From the NCBI RefSeq assembly GCF_000020365.1, contig NC_012108.1, positions 2,790,001 to 2,854,000 of the forward strand: a stretch of DNA of 64,000 nt. Direction: 5' to 3'. Under the pieces are notes generated by a model. That model saw only the letters and a program-made list of their open reading frames with translations, was not told the DNA's origin and made no database searches. The position numbers were made by a program, and so were the translations under genes. Below are positions 34,325 through 44,919 of the stretch, piece by piece. Position 1 is the first letter of the stretch, and the number at the start of each line of letters is the position of its first letter. The DNA comes from Desulforapulum autotrophicum HRM2. GTDB taxonomy: Bacteria; Desulfobacterota; Desulfobacteria; Desulfobacterales; Desulfobacteraceae.

Positions 34325-35016
34325 AACCAAAAATCATCACAATTGACGGACCGGCAGGATCGGGCAAGACAACGGTCAGCAAACTCGTGGCCCGGCAACT
34401 GGGCTGGGTCTATGTTGATACCGGTGCCCTCTACCGGGGCGTTGCCCTTGGGGTGAAAGCCGCAAACATTGACTACGAAAACCCCGGGGCGCTGCAGTCA
34501 TTGCTCGACAGTCTCTCTTTTACGATAGTGACACAAGGTAAATCAATGCAGCTATTGAGCTCAGGATGCGATATCACCGACAAAATAAGAACCCCGGAGA
34601 TATCCATGCTTGCATCAACCCTGAGCGCAAAACCCGGGGTAAGGGCGGCCCTGCTTGGAATGCAGCGGGCCATTGCAGTTGAGAAAAATGCCGTTTTTGA
34701 GGGAAGAGACATGGGCACGGTGGTCTTTCCAGACGCAGATTACAAGTTTTTTCTCCTTGCCGATCTCAAGACACGAGCCATGCGACGATTCAAGGAAACA
34801 CCGGGTCAACCCCTTGACGAAGTTGAACAAGATATGGCGAAACGGGATAAAAACGATTCAGAACGAGAAGTGGCCCCTTTGAAACCCGCAGATGACGCCA
34901 TTATTATTGATTCCACCGCCTTGACCATTGAGGCTGTTGTTGCACGAATTATGAATAAAATAAATCACGAAACACCACGGCCTGAGCAGGTTATCTGCCA
35001 TATCCACGACAAATGA
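34321..35016 (+). CDS. cmk: Cytidylate kinase
   Basis: 231 aa. It phosphorylates CMP/dCMP with ATP. The P-loop is IDGPAGSGKTTVSKLVA at the start, followed by VDTGALYRGVALG, then FEGRDMGTVVFPDADYKFFL and RDKNDSEREVAPLKPADDA, all typical Cmk motifs. It overlaps the hisC stop by 4 bp and precedes rpsA, a pairing found in many bacteria. Confidence 0.95.
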   Translation: MKPKIITIDGPAGSGKTTVSKLVARQLGWVYVDTGALYRGVALGVKAANIDYENPGALQSLLDSLSFTIVTQGKSMQLLSSGCDITDKIRTPEISMLASTLSAKPGVRAALLGMQRAIAVEKNAVFEGRDMGTVVFPDADYKFFLLADLKTRAMRRFKETPGQPLDEVEQDMAKRDKNDSEREVAPLKPADDAIIIDSTALTIEAVVARIMNKINHETPRPEQVICHIHDK

Positions 35017-35095
35017 TCCACGCCCTGACTGCAGTGCTTTGAAGGGGATTTCCATATAAAACAGGCAGATTTTCCCCCTTTTTATAATATTTTTA

Positions 35096-35125
35096 TTGAT
35101 TTTCCTGTTTTATTTCTGTTATAAA
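35096..35125 (+). promoter_or_regulatory. Promoter of rpsA
   Basis: TTGATT at 35096-35101 and TATAAA at 35120-35125 lie 18 bp apart in an AT-rich gap, 64 bp before the rpsA ATG. This gives rpsA its own promoter in addition to read-through from cmk. A sequence just upstream (35035-35063) resembles the right end of the dispersed repeat. Confidence 0.5.
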
Positions 35126-35188
35126 GGAAAAATTATCCATGCCCTCTGGGGTAGGGGTAAAATATTGTCTATGGGAGAATTTTTATTA

Positions 35189-37006
35189 ATGAACACCATT
35201 GCTGAAACAGGCGAGAACAAAGAAATGAACAGTGAAGAATTAGAGACAGGCCAGGAGCCCATTATTACACCAGAAAAGGACGAAGATCCGCTGGCGAATA
35301 TCACGGGCGAAGAGACCATGGAAGAACTGATGGGCATTTACGACGAAAGCTTCAGTAGTTTTGAAGAGGGTCAGGTCGTCAAAGGTACCATAATAGCGGT
35401 AGACAAGGACCATGTCCTTGTTGACGTCGGCTACAAATCAGAAGGCCAGATCTCTATTCACGAGTTCAGGGACGAAGATGGCAACCTTGATGTCAAACTC
35501 TACGACAAGGTTGAAGTCATGGTTGAAGTGTGGGACGAGGAGACCGAAACGGTCATTCTGTCCAAGGAAAAGGCTGCCAAGGTCAAGGTTTGGGATGCCA
35601 TCAAAGACATCTACGAGGCCGATGGTACCATTGAAGGCGTTATCACAAGCAGGGTCAAGGGCGGTTTTTCCGTTGACATTGGACTGCCTGCCTTCCTGCC
35701 CGGTTCCCAGGCAGACCTTCGACCCATCCGCAACATGGATGAGATGGTCGGTCAGACCTACACGTTCAAGGTCCTTAAATATAATAGAAAGCGAAGCAAC
35801 ATTGTTCTGTCAAGGAGAGTCATCCTTGAGACAGAGCGTGAAACCGCCAGGGCCGATACCCTTGAAGCCATTGAAACGGGTAAGGTCATGGAAGGTATTG
35901 TCAAGAACATCACCGAGTATGGTGTGTTTGTTGATCTTGGTGGCGTGGACGGACTGCTCCACATCACAGATATTTCCTGGGGCAGGGTAAAACATCCTTC
36001 GGAACTCTTTTCTGTTGCAGACAAGATCAATGTCAAGATTCTCTCCTACGACCTTGAAAAAGAACGGGTTTCCCTGGGTCTCAAACAGCTGACCCCTGAT
36101 CCCTGGACAACTGCCAAGGATAAGTATCCCGTGGGTTCAAAGGTTCTCGGAAAGGTGGTAAGCCTTACGGATTATGGTGCCTTTGTTGAACTGGAAGAGG
36201 GTGTTGAGGGTCTTATCCATGTATCTGAGATGTCCTGGACAAGAAAGGTTCGCCATCCATCCAAGATTGTATCCGTTGGTGAAGAGGTTGAGGCGGTTGT
36301 TCTTGATCTCAAACCGGATAACCGAAGAATTTCCCTGGGCATCAAGCAGACGGTTGAGAATCCCTGGGAAGTGATCAGCGAAAAATACCCCGTGGGTACT
36401 GTGATTGAAGGCAAGATCAAGAACATCACCGATTTTGGTCTGTTCATCGGAATCGACGATGACATTGACGGTCTTGTTCACATTTCAGACATCTCTTGGA
36501 CAAAAAGAATCAAGCATCCGTCCGAGGCCTACAAGAAAAACGATGTTGTCCAGGCCGTTGTCCTTGACATTGACAAGGCAAGCGAGCGTTTCAGCCTTGG
36601 CATCAAACAGATTCAACCCGATCCCTGGGAAACCGTTGAAGAGCGATACAAGGTTGGTACCGAGATCAGCGGTATTGTAACCAATATCACCGACTTTGGT
36701 GTTTTTGTCGAGCTTGAAGAGGGCATTGAGGGTCTTGTCCATGTTTCTGAAATCAGCAAGGAAAAGATCAAGACACCGGCCGGCCACTATGCCATCGGTG
36801 ATACTCTGACCGCCCGGGTGATGAACATCAACAGCGATGAGCGTCGAATCGGTCTGTCCATCAAGCGACTTGATGAGGATGAAGATGAAACAATTCTTAA
36901 GGACTTTGCCAAGAACATGAAGCCCACCACCTCATCCTTTGGTGAACTCCTCCGGGATAATCTCCAGGAGCAGATTGCCTCCCAGGAGAACAAAGACGAA
37001 AAATAG
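35189..37006 (+). CDS. rpsA: 30S ribosomal protein S1
   Basis: 605 aa. Six S1 RNA-binding repeats are visible, beginning near residues 55, 140, 230, 315, 400 and 487. Repeats 3-6 carry the typical GVFVDL/GAFVEL/GLFIGI/GVFVEL and HITDIS/HVSEMS/HISDIS/HVSEIS blocks; the first two are more diverged, as usual for S1. It anchors mRNA on the 30S subunit. The N-terminal region before repeat 1 is acidic. The start at 35189 has GGGAGA about 10 nt upstream; an in-frame ATG at 35171 contains that site and is less likely. A strong terminator follows. Confidence 0.95.
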   Translation: MNTIAETGENKEMNSEELETGQEPIITPEKDEDPLANITGEETMEELMGIYDESFSSFEEGQVVKGTIIAVDKDHVLVDVGYKSEGQISIHEFRDEDGNLDVKLYDKVEVMVEVWDEETETVILSKEKAAKVKVWDAIKDIYEADGTIEGVITSRVKGGFSVDIGLPAFLPGSQADLRPIRNMDEMVGQTYTFKVLKYNRKRSNIVLSRRVILETERETARADTLEAIETGKVMEGIVKNITEYGVFVDLGGVDGLLHITDISWGRVKHPSELFSVADKINVKILSYDLEKERVSLGLKQLTPDPWTTAKDKYPVGSKVLGKVVSLTDYGAFVELEEGVEGLIHVSEMSWTRKVRHPSKIVSVGEEVEAVVLDLKPDNRRISLGIKQTVENPWEVISEKYPVGTVIEGKIKNITDFGLFIGIDDDIDGLVHISDISWTKRIKHPSEAYKKNDVVQAVVLDIDKASERFSLGIKQIQPDPWETVEERYKVGTEISGIVTNITDFGVFVELEEGIEGLVHVSEISKEKIKTPAGHYAIGDTLTARVMNINSDERRIGLSIKRLDEDEDETILKDFAKNMKPTTSSFGELLRDNLQEQIASQENKDEK

Positions 37007-37071
37007 GATCTGGGCGTTAGCCTTTATCCTTGACAGGCATAGCCTGTTGCATTCATGAAAAGTTAGAACCT

Positions 37072-37116
37072 GAGGGGTCGGTTTCAGAGTATTGCTCTGA
37101 ATCCGGCCTCTTTTTA
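37072..37116 (+). terminator. Rho-independent terminator after rpsA
   Basis: A stem of 7 bp (TTCAGAG/CTCTGAA) over a 5 nt loop is extended by a second G/C-rich helix (GGGTCGG/TCCGGCCTC) and followed by TTTTTATTT. It lies 65 bp after the rpsA stop and before sppA. Confidence 0.85.
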
Positions 37117-37150
37117 TTTGCAGTCCATGTGTAACCATCAAGGAAATATC

Positions 37151-38053
37151 ATGTTTTCAAGAAGACATCCTTTTTTGTTTTTTACCCTGTCCCTTTCTTC
37201 CATTGCAGCTTTTGCCCTGGTTCTGACAGTGGCAATTGTGATGGGCACCTCTGCCATGTTTTCCTCAACCTTGAGCACTCCATTCAATACAGACCAGGGA
37301 AACATCGGCATTGTCGAAATTGTCGGTGTGATTGCATCGTCAAAGGAGGTGAGTCAGCAGTTAAAAGACTTTCGGGAGGACCCGGCCATCAAGGCCATTG
37401 TTCTTCGGATTGATTCACCCGGCGGCGGGGTCGGCCCCTCCCAGGAGATCTACCGGGAAATCATCAAAACGAAAAAGATAAAAAAGGTCATTGCTTCCCT
37501 GGGCTCAGTTGCAGCTTCGGGGGGGTATTATGCGGCTTCTGCCACCGATGCCGTTATTGCCAACCCCGGAACCATTACGGGAAGTATCGGGGTGATAATG
37601 GAGTATGCAAACCTCCAGAAGATCATGGAAAAAATCGGGCTGACACCCGTGGTGATCAAAAGCGGGGAGTTTAAGGATATGGGATCGCCCGTTCGGGAGA
37701 TTACTCCAAAGGAAAGGGCCATTCTCCAGGGGGTTGCCGACGAGGTTCACCAGCAGTTTGTAAGGGATGTTGCCTCCGGTCGAAGCCTTGAACAGGCGCA
37801 GGTGGAAAAACTTGCCGACGGCAGGATTTACACCGGTGAAACAGCCCTTGACCTCCACCTCGTGGACAGGCTTGGCAATCTTGAGGATGCCATTGCCTGG
37901 GCAGGAGAAATGGCCGGTATCAAAGGCAAGGTTAATCCGGTTTATCCAAGGGAAAAACGACTAGGCATCTTCAAGGAACTGGTTTCAACCCTATTCAAAC
38001 AGGCTGACATCACCGGCGCCGTAACGAATTATTTCCGGTACGTCATCAATTAA
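37151..38053 (+). CDS. sppA: Signal peptide peptidase SppA, short form
   Basis: 300 aa with one N-terminal membrane anchor (about 10-36). It degrades cleaved signal peptides in the membrane. S49 motifs: VLRIDSPGGGVGPSQEI, the nucleophile Ser in SVAASGGYYAA, GTITGSIGVIM, and the general-base Lys in IKSGEFKDMGSP. The length fits the single-domain 36 kDa type rather than the duplicated E. coli form. AAGGA lies 8 nt before the ATG at 37151. Its last 63 bp overlap the convergent Sua5/YciO gene. Confidence 0.92.
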   Translation: MFSRRHPFLFFTLSLSSIAAFALVLTVAIVMGTSAMFSSTLSTPFNTDQGNIGIVEIVGVIASSKEVSQQLKDFREDPAIKAIVLRIDSPGGGVGPSQEIYREIIKTKKIKKVIASLGSVAASGGYYAASATDAVIANPGTITGSIGVIMEYANLQKIMEKIGLTPVVIKSGEFKDMGSPVREITPKERAILQGVADEVHQQFVRDVASGRSLEQAQVEKLADGRIYTGETALDLHLVDRLGNLEDAIAWAGEMAGIKGKVNPVYPREKRLGIFKELVSTLFKQADITGAVTNYFRYVIN

Positions 38054-38599
38054 CGAGACAACGCTGGAGTCTGTACCCGGAACAGGGCCACCGTCAACCA
38101 CAAGCTCCAGACGCTGGCCAAACCAGTCATGCAGAAGAGAGGGGTCTTCAAAGGGTCGGTCATCTGGACCGGTTGCGCTGGTGGAAAGAACGGGATTGCC
38201 AAGTTCCTTTGCAATGGCAAGGGCAATGGCGTTGTCCGGCACCCGGATGCCCGCTGTTTTTCGCTTGGTGAGCATCATCTTGGGTACAAGTTTTGAGCCT
38301 TGAAGAATAAAGGTGTAGGGCCCTGGAAGAAGGCGCTTCATGTTTCGATAAGCAAAGGTACTCACCTTTGCATACTCGCTGATATGCTTTAAATCTGCAC
38401 ATATAAAACTGAACGGCTGGTTCTTGCTGCGCTGTTTGATCTGATAGACCTTTTCAATGGCCTTTTTGTTCATGATGTCGCAGCCGATACCATAATGGGT
38501 ATCCGTGGGATAGGCAATGATCCCCCCCTGCCTGAGGGCATCGACAATCTGACTGATCAGTCTTGGCTGGGGGTTGTCAGGGTTGACATATATTAACAT
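37991..38599 (-). CDS. Sua5/YciO/YrdC family protein (threonylcarbamoyl-AMP synthase-like)
   Basis: 202 aa, a single YrdC domain. Motifs: GGIIAYPTDTHYGIGCD, the KQR block (YQIKQRSKNQPFSFIC), LLPGPYTFIL, TAGIRVPDN and LSTSATG. These residues bind ATP, threonine and bicarbonate in TsaC/Sua5, which make the tRNA t6A precursor; YciO paralogues are related and may differ in activity. The open frame runs to 38680, but the ATG at 38599 has GGAAAG upstream and begins the domain. The 3' end overlaps sppA by 63 bp in antisense. Confidence 0.85.
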   Translation of the reverse strand: MLIYVNPDNPQPRLISQIVDALRQGGIIAYPTDTHYGIGCDIMNKKAIEKVYQIKQRSKNQPFSFICADLKHISEYAKVSTFAYRNMKRLLPGPYTFILQGSKLVPKMMLTKRKTAGIRVPDNAIALAIAKELGNPVLSTSATGPDDRPFEDPSLLHDWFGQRLELVVDGGPVPGTDSSVVSLIDDVPEIIRYGAGDVSLFE

Positions 38600-38881
38600 C
38601 TTAACTTTCCAATGATAATTTTTTATTTTATCCCCCTCCGTACCTTCTGGTATAAAGGGAGTGTTCTTTTGTCGGCACACAAGACTCTATTTGCATATCC
38701 AGAAAATGTCAACAGGATAACCATAAGATAAGCATTGCGTTGAAGCGGCTTATCTGATAATTATTCATGTTTATATAATCATAACACCATGACCGGCTTT
38801 TTCATTGATCTGACCCAGGGACCCATGATGGCGGCCGGCCCCACATTCATACACTAAAATTCCCCGGCAGGAGGTCGTTTT

Positions 38882-40357
38882 ATGGCAAATATAATTTACA
38901 CTGATGGTTTATCCTTTGATGATGTTCTTCTTGTACCTGAATTTTCTGCAATTTTACCCGACGAGGTGAACACTGCAACCCGGCTTACCCGAAAACTTGA
39001 ATTGAACATCCCCATTGTCAGTGCGGCAATGGATACCGTAACCGAGGCACTGACCTCCATCAGCATGGCAAGGGCCGGTGGAATGGGTTTTATCCACAGG
39101 AACCTCACGATACCAGAGCAGGTAATCGAAGTGGACCGGGTCAAGAAATCCGAGAGCGGCATGATCGTTGACCCCATCACCATATCACCTGACGCAACCA
39201 TTTCCGAAGTGCTCAGCATCATGGCAACCTACCGCATTTCCGGCATTCCCGTGACCGAGGGAGACAAACTTGTGGGCATTGTCACCAACAGGGATTTAAG
39301 ATTTGAGACAGAGCTTGGCAAACCGGCCAGTGCTGTTATGACCAAGGAAAACCTGGTCACGGTTCACGAAGGCGTCTCCCTTGAAGAATCCAAGAAAATG
39401 CTCCACAAACACCGGATCGAAAAACTCCTTGTTGTGGACAAGCAGGGCAAGTTAAAGGGATTGATCACCATCAAGGATATTGAAAAAATCCGCAAGTACC
39501 CAAACGCCTGCAAGGATTCCATGGGAAGATTGAGAACAGGGGCCGCCATCGGCGTAGGGTCCGACATGATGGAAAGAACAGAGGCCCTTTTACGGGCAGG
39601 GGCAGATGCCCTTGTCATTGACACCTCCCACGGCCATTCCAAAAATGTCATCTCGGCCGTTCAGACCATCAAGCACGCCTTTCCCGACTGCCAGATCATC
39701 GCAGGTAATGTGGCCACGGCAAAGGGTGCTAAAGCATTAATCGACGCAGGTTCTGACGGGGTAAAGATCGGCATTGGTCCCGGTTCCATCTGCACCACCC
39801 GAATTGTCGCAGGTGTGGGTGTTCCCCAGCTGACAGCCATCCAGAACTGCAAGGAGGTTTCCGATGAAACCGGGGTTCCCATTATTGCAGACGGCGGCAT
39901 CAAGTTTTCCGGAGACGTGGCAAAGGCCATTGGCGCAGGTGCCCACACGGTCATGCTTGGAAGCCTGCTTGCCGGCACAAGTGAAAGTCCCGGCGAGATC
40001 GTTATTTTCCAGGGACGAAGCTACAAGGCCTACCGGGGCATGGGGTCTGTGGAGGCCATGAAAAAGGGAAGTTCCGACCGATATTACCAGCGTGACTCCA
40101 AGGTGGATGAAACCCTGGTACCCGAAGGAATTGTCGGCCGTATTCCCTACAGGGGAACGGTCAAGGAAAACATTGTTCAGATGATTGGCGGATTAAAGGC
40201 CGGCATGGGGTATCTTGGTGCCTCAACCATTGAGGAGTTGAGGGAAAAGGCAAGTTTTGTCAAAATTACCGCTGCAGGTCTGAGAGAAAGCCATGTCCAC
40301 GACGTCATCATCACCAAAGAGGCTCCCAACTACAGCGTGGACAGCATGAAACAATGA
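38882..40357 (+). CDS. guaB: IMP dehydrogenase
   Basis: 491 aa. It converts IMP to XMP with NAD, the committed step of GMP synthesis. It starts with [13 protein letters not shown]; a CBS pair is inserted at about 90-205 ([30 protein letters not shown]). The catalytic Cys is in [18 protein letters not shown], followed by [19 protein letters not shown] and [14 protein letters not shown] precedes the ATG. The dnaE start overlaps its stop by 4 bp. The 282 bp upstream gap holds a TATAAT (38774-38779) without a clear -35. Confidence 0.97.
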   Translation: MANIIYTDGLSFDDVLLVPEFSAILPDEVNTATRLTRKLELNIPIVSAAMDTVTEALTSISMARAGGMGFIHRNLTIPEQVIEVDRVKKSESGMIVDPITISPDATISEVLSIMATYRISGIPVTEGDKLVGIVTNRDLRFETELGKPASAVMTKENLVTVHEGVSLEESKKMLHKHRIEKLLVVDKQGKLKGLITIKDIEKIRKYPNACKDSMGRLRTGAAIGVGSDMMERTEALLRAGADALVIDTSHGHSKNVISAVQTIKHAFPDCQIIAGNVATAKGAKALIDAGSDGVKIGIGPGSICTTRIVAGVGVPQLTAIQNCKEVSDETGVPIIADGGIKFSGDVAKAIGAGAHTVMLGSLLAGTSESPGEIVIFQGRSYKAYRGMGSVEAMKKGSSDRYYQRDSKVDETLVPEGIVGRIPYRGTVKENIVQMIGGLKAGMGYLGASTIEELREKASFVKITAAGLRESHVHDVIITKEAPNYSVDSMKQ

Positions 40358-43300
40358 TGGATACACCTTCACCTTTTTGTCATCTCCATGTCCACACGGA
40401 GTTTTCCCTTTTGGATGGGGCTATTCGACTGGATGCCCTGCTCAAACGCTGCAAGGAATTCAACATGGATACCGTGGCCATCACCGACCACGGTACCATG
40501 TTCGGCACGGCTCCCTTTAATGAAAAGGCCAGAAAAGTCGGCATTCAGCCGATCCTGGGGTGCGAAGTTTATGTGGCACCAAGGAGCATACGAAACAAGA
40601 CAGCCGAGGACAACAAGGGACTCAACCACCTGGTGCTGCTGGCAAAGGACAGGGAGGGGTATGGAAACCTGTGTAAACTTGTCTCCATTGCCCAGTTTGA
40701 GGGGTTTTACTACAAACCAAGGATTGACCGGGAACTGCTGACAAAATACAGCAAAGGCCTGATCGCCCTGTCCGCCTGCCTGAAGGGTGATATTCCCCAG
40801 AAAATCATCCACAACCAGATGGACCTGGCCTTTGATTCGGCCCGCTACTACCTGGATACCTTTGGTGAGGATAATTTTTTCCTGGAAATCCAGAAGAACG
40901 GAATGGAGATCCAGGAAAAGGTCAACCAGGGGCTATGGGAGGTTTCAAAAAAACTTTCCATTCCAATGGTGGCCACAAACGACTGCCATTACCTGTCCCG
41001 GGATCATGTCAGGGCCCATGAAGCCCTTTTGTGCATCCAGACGGGCAACACCCTGAACGACGCCAACCGGTTCAAGTTTGATTCAGACGAGCTTTACTTC
41101 AAGTCTGCCGACGAGATGATAGCCGATTTCAAAACCTATCCAGGTGCCATTGAAAACACTTTACTCATTGCCAAGAGATGCAATGTAGAGTTTGGTGAAA
41201 AGGTATACCACTTTCCAAGATATACCAGTGCCCAGGGAGAAAAGAGCGGAGAGGATTGCGTTCAAACCGCCGGGGAAATTTTCAAGCGCCAGGCCCAGGA
41301 GGGATTTGAACGGCGCCTCAAGATGCTCAAACGAAAAAATCCCAACCTTGATGAGGCCCTCTATCGGGAACGCCTGGCCTATGAGATCGGCGTCATCCTG
41401 GACATGGGGTTTCCCGGATATTTTCTCATTGTGGCCGATTTCATCCGCTACTCAAGGGAGCATAACATTCCTGTAGGACCCGGGCGTGGGTCTGCCGCAG
41501 GAAGTATGGTGGCCTATGCCATGGAGATTACGGCCCTTGATCCCATTGCCCACGGTCTGATCTTTGAAAGATTTCTCAACCCGTCCAGGATCTCCATGCC
41601 GGATATTGACGTGGATTTCTGCATTGAAGGCCGGGACGAGGTTTACAAGTATGTGATTGATCGGTACGGCGGAGCAGACTACGTCTCCCAGATCATCACC
41701 TTTGGTAAACTCAAGGCCAAGGCCGTTGTCAGGGACGTTGGCAGGGCTTTGAGCGTTCCGTTGCCTGAGGTGGATGTCCTGGCAAAACTCATTCCAGATA
41801 ATGCAAAAAACCTGGGCCAGGCCCTGAAGGATGTGCCCCGGATCATGGAGCTTGTCAACCAGGATCCGGTCAAAAAAGAGCTGATTGACATTGCCTTGCT
41901 CCTGGAAGGACTTCCCCGCCAGGCATCAACCCATGCCTGCGGCGTTGTGATCTCAGATAAACCCCTGGTGGAATATCTTCCCACCTACAAGGGAAAAGAG
42001 GGCGAGGTTGTCACCCAGTTTGACATGAATTTTGTGGAGAAACTGGGTCTTGTGAAGTTTGACTTCCTGGGTCTTCGCAACCTCACCGTCATCAAGAACA
42101 CCCTGGACCTCTTAAAGAAACAGTCCAAAGAAGTACCCGATCTCCTTGAGATCGACATGGATGATCCGCCCACCTATGAGCTTCTGGCAAGGGCCGATAC
42201 CACGGGTGTTTTCCAGCTTGAAAGTTCAGGCATGAAAGAGCTGATCACAAGGCTCCAGCCCGCCTGCTTCAGTGATATCGTTGCCCTGGTGGCCCTGTAC
42301 CGACCTGGCCCCCTGGACAGCGGCATGGCCGACTCCTATGTGGAAAGAAAGCACGGCCGGGAAGATGTGGTTTACCTTTTTCCCCAGCTTGAGCCCATTC
42401 TCAAGGAGACCTATGGGGTCATTCTTTACCAGGAACAGGTAATGAAGATTGCAGGGGTTCTTGCCAACTACTCCATGGCCGATGCAGATGGACTCAGAAA
42501 GGCCATGGGTAAAAAGATTCCCGCCATGATGGAAGAACACAGGGGACTGTTTCTCAAGGGTGCCAAGGAAAACAACCTGGACGGGGCAAAGGCCGCAGAG
42601 CTGTTTGACCTCATGGAAAAATTCGGCGGTTACGGGTTCAACAAATCCCACAGTGCCGCCTATGCACTGATCTGCTTCCAGACGGCATATCTCAAGGCCC
42701 ACTATCCCCTTGAGTATATGGCCGCCCTCATGACCAGTGACATGAGTAACATTGACAGTGTTGTCAAATTCATCGACGAGTGCAGAAACCACGAGATAAA
42801 CGTCCTTCCACCGGATGTAAACGAAAGTGAATCGGTATTTACCGTGGCACCCGCTGCCATCCGGTTCGGTCTTGCCGCAGTCAAGGGCATCGGGTCTGCC
42901 GCAATTGATTCCATTGTTGAAATCCGTAGCCAGGAGGGCCCTTTCACCTCCATCTATGACTTTTGCGAACGGGTCAATCTGACCAAGGTCAACAAACGGG
43001 TACTCGAGGCATTGATCAAATGCGGCGCCTTTGACAGCACAGGCAGCAAACGAAGCCAGATGATGGCAGTGCTTGAAGACGCCCTGGACCATGGCAACCG
43101 CATTCAGCGGGAAAAGGCCGATGCCCAGATGGACCTGTTTGCCGATACCGAAGGGGGAGAAGCACTGCCGCTAAGCGTACCTTCCATGCCCGATATTCCA
43201 GAGCTTGATGATAACGATCTTCTGGCCATGGAAAAGGAGACCCTGGGGTTTTACATTACAGGCCATCCCCTTGACCGGTACGAAGAGATGATCAAAAAAT

Positions 43301-43908
43301 TTGCCAATGTCAACTCAGAGACCCTTGTGGAAACCCCCGAAGGCCAGAGCGTTCGCATGGGAGGTGCCCTCCGGCCCCTGAAGATTCTAAAGACCAAGAA
43401 AGGGGACATGATGGCATTTGCAGCCCTTGAGGACAAAAAGGGCAGTGTGGAGGTGGTGATCTTTCCGGAACTCTACCAGGAGGTTCACTATCTTCTGAAC
43501 GACGATACCCCGGTCATTCTCCAGGCTGAAGTGCAGAAACGTGAAAGCAACGTAAAGCTCCTTGCCGAGCAGATCGTTCCCATTGATAAGGCAGAGGCGG
43601 AGTGGACGGCAAGCATTGTTATAACCATGGCGGCAAAAGGGGCAGATATAAGCGTCCTTGAGCGGCTGAAGGGGTTGCTTCACAGGTTTGCCGGAACCTG
43701 CAGCGTCTTTCTTGAGATTACGGTTGAAGACGGTTCATCGGTTGTTATCCAGCTGTCCCAGGATGAACTGGTCTCTCCCGACCCCCTCCTGTTTCAAGAG
43801 GTTGAGGCCCTTCTAGGCAAAAACACCATTGAAACACGGTGTGCCCCGGTAAAACAGCGGGAAAGAAAAAAACGGTGGCAGAACAACAAACAATCGGCCA
43901 ACGCTTGA
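40354..43908 (+). CDS. dnaE: DNA polymerase III alpha subunit
   Basis: 1184 aa, the main replicative polymerase chain. The PHP domain opens the protein ([26 protein letters not shown]). The polymerase core has [18 protein letters not shown] and the catalytic acidic motif PDIDVDFC at about 415-422, with [10 protein letters not shown] and [12 protein letters not shown] further on. The C-terminal OB fold ([19 protein letters not shown]) and a short tail domain follow. It overlaps guaB by 4 bp (ATGA). A GC-rich 8 bp hairpin lies just after the stop. Confidence 0.97.
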   Translation: MMDTPSPFCHLHVHTEFSLLDGAIRLDALLKRCKEFNMDTVAITDHGTMFGTAPFNEKARKVGIQPILGCEVYVAPRSIRNKTAEDNKGLNHLVLLAKDREGYGNLCKLVSIAQFEGFYYKPRIDRELLTKYSKGLIALSACLKGDIPQKIIHNQMDLAFDSARYYLDTFGEDNFFLEIQKNGMEIQEKVNQGLWEVSKKLSIPMVATNDCHYLSRDHVRAHEALLCIQTGNTLNDANRFKFDSDELYFKSADEMIADFKTYPGAIENTLLIAKRCNVEFGEKVYHFPRYTSAQGEKSGEDCVQTAGEIFKRQAQEGFERRLKMLKRKNPNLDEALYRERLAYEIGVILDMGFPGYFLIVADFIRYSREHNIPVGPGRGSAAGSMVAYAMEITALDPIAHGLIFERFLNPSRISMPDIDVDFCIEGRDEVYKYVIDRYGGADYVSQIITFGKLKAKAVVRDVGRALSVPLPEVDVLAKLIPDNAKNLGQALKDVPRIMELVNQDPVKKELIDIALLLEGLPRQASTHACGVVISDKPLVEYLPTYKGKEGEVVTQFDMNFVEKLGLVKFDFLGLRNLTVIKNTLDLLKKQSKEVPDLLEIDMDDPPTYELLARADTTGVFQLESSGMKELITRLQPACFSDIVALVALYRPGPLDSGMADSYVERKHGREDVVYLFPQLEPILKETYGVILYQEQVMKIAGVLANYSMADADGLRKAMGKKIPAMMEEHRGLFLKGAKENNLDGAKAAELFDLMEKFGGYGFNKSHSAAYALICFQTAYLKAHYPLEYMAALMTSDMSNIDSVVKFIDECRNHEINVLPPDVNESESVFTVAPAAIRFGLAAVKGIGSAAIDSIVEIRSQEGPFTSIYDFCERVNLTKVNKRVLEALIKCGAFDSTGSKRSQMMAVLEDALDHGNRIQREKADAQMDLFADTEGGEALPLSVPSMPDIPELDDNDLLAMEKETLGFYITGHPLDRYEEMIKKFANVNSETLVETPEGQSVRMGGALRPLKILKTKKGDMMAFAALEDKKGSVEVVIFPELYQEVHYLLNDDTPVILQAEVQKRESNVKLLAEQIVPIDKAEAEWTASIVITMAAKGADISVLERLKGLLHRFAGTCSVFLEITVEDGSSVVIQLSQDELVSPDPLLFQEVEALLGKNTIETRCAPVKQRERKKRWQNNKQSANA

Positions 43909-43914
43909 CCCAAG

Positions 43915-43936
43915 GGCCCCGGCAAGAACCGGGGCC
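43915..43936. terminator. GC-rich hairpin between convergent dnaE and BON genes
   Basis: GGCCCCGG and CCGGGGCC pair perfectly over a 6 nt loop, 7 bp after the dnaE stop and 20 bp before the end of the convergent BON gene. No T-run follows on either strand, so it would be an atypical terminator. Confidence 0.5.
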
Positions 43937-43955
43937 ATCGCCATTGAAAAACAGG

Positions 43956-44534
43956 CTATTTAATGACTAAATTGTCCCGGACAGAGATGGCCCCGGGGCA
44001 GCTTCTTGCAATGTTTACAACCCGGTCCCGCTCAACGGAAGAGGTCACAATACCCGTCAGGGTGACACGGCCCTGGTTGACATCCACGTCAATGTTAAGG
44101 GATCTGACCCCCGGCTCTTTCATGAGCGAAGTATTGATTTTACTCAAGATAACGGCATCATCAAATCTCTCCCCTGTACTCTTGCTGCCCACGGTGAGCA
44201 GATTTTCCACCCGTCGGACGTTGGGGGTTGCAAGGGCGATATTTTCAGCTATTCGCCGTTGTTCAGCATTTTCGACCACGCCCGTAAGGGTTACAACCTG
44301 CTCAACAGTGTCCACGTCGATCTTTAACCCACTGGAAAATTTATCCGATAAAAGCCTTGTCTTGACCCCGCCGGTAATCAATGAATCGTCGACCATGTGG
44401 CCAAAGGTACGTTCATCTGTTGTACCCTTATAGGCTCCAACTGCTGCTGTCCCCACAATGGCAGGACCGCAACCGGCACAAGTGATCAATAAACAAAGGC
44501 AAACTCCCACAGATTTCATGTTCAAAAACATCAT
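43956..44534 (-). CDS. BON-domain lipoprotein (OsmY/DolP-like)
   Basis: 192 aa. The signal ends in a lipobox (TCAGC), so a lipid-anchored envelope protein is likely. Two BON domains follow at about 55-115 (SLITGGVKTRLLSDKF, QVVTLTGVVENAEQ) and 130-190 (DAVILSKINTSLM, GRVTLTGIVTSSVERD). BON pairs bind phospholipid and help keep the outer membrane intact in DolP. The start at 44534 has GGAGAG upstream and lies 4 bp after the stop of the acidic small-protein gene, so the two are probably translated together. Confidence 0.88.
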   Translation of the reverse strand: MMFLNMKSVGVCLCLLITCAGCGPAIVGTAAVGAYKGTTDERTFGHMVDDSLITGGVKTRLLSDKFSSGLKIDVDTVEQVVTLTGVVENAEQRRIAENIALATPNVRRVENLLTVGSKSTGERFDDAVILSKINTSLMKEPGVRSLNIDVDVNQGRVTLTGIVTSSVERDRVVNIARSCPGAISVRDNLVIK

Positions 44535-44538
44535 TTTT

Positions 44539-44808
44539 TTACTCTCCATCATCGTCGTCAAGATCAAGATCATCAAATTCACTTAAATCCAAATCATCCA
44601 GCAGATAGTCTGCCTTGTTAAAAGCCCCAGACTCACTGGAATTTAATTCAGCACTTTTGGGCCTTTCCCTTCCCCCCACAACCCCATTCGCCATGGGTTT
44701 GGTCCTTATTTTTTGTCCTCTGCCTGTAAAAAACATGACTATCATAAAACAGATCCCGGCAAAGTTGAGGGCTAAAATAATAATTCCGGTTACACTCTTT
44801 GCGGTCAT
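44539..44808 (-). CDS. Small membrane protein with acidic tail
   Basis: 89 aa. One N-terminal membrane helix (about 6-27) is followed by a basic stretch (RGQKIRTKP) and a strongly acidic C-terminus (DDLDLSEFDDLDLDDDDGE). I do not recognise a family. No good ribosome site precedes the ATG. It is placed directly before the BON lipoprotein gene and divergent from the DjlA-like gene. Confidence 0.55.
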   Translation of the reverse strand: MTAKSVTGIIILALNFAGICFMIVMFFTGRGQKIRTKPMANGVVGGRERPKSAELNSSESGAFNKADYLLDDLDLSEFDDLDLDDDDGE

Positions 44809-44919
44809 TGTGTTATACTTATTTGTTTTTTTAAAAAATTGACGTCAGGTTTCATCATATGCTTATATATAGTGATTTTTGCAATTTTACACAAGACTAT
44901 TAATTGAAAAGGAAACGTT

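Noticed and set aside
42226-43092. 288 aa minus-strand open frame
   Set aside because: Antisense to the dnaE polymerase core; no independent support.
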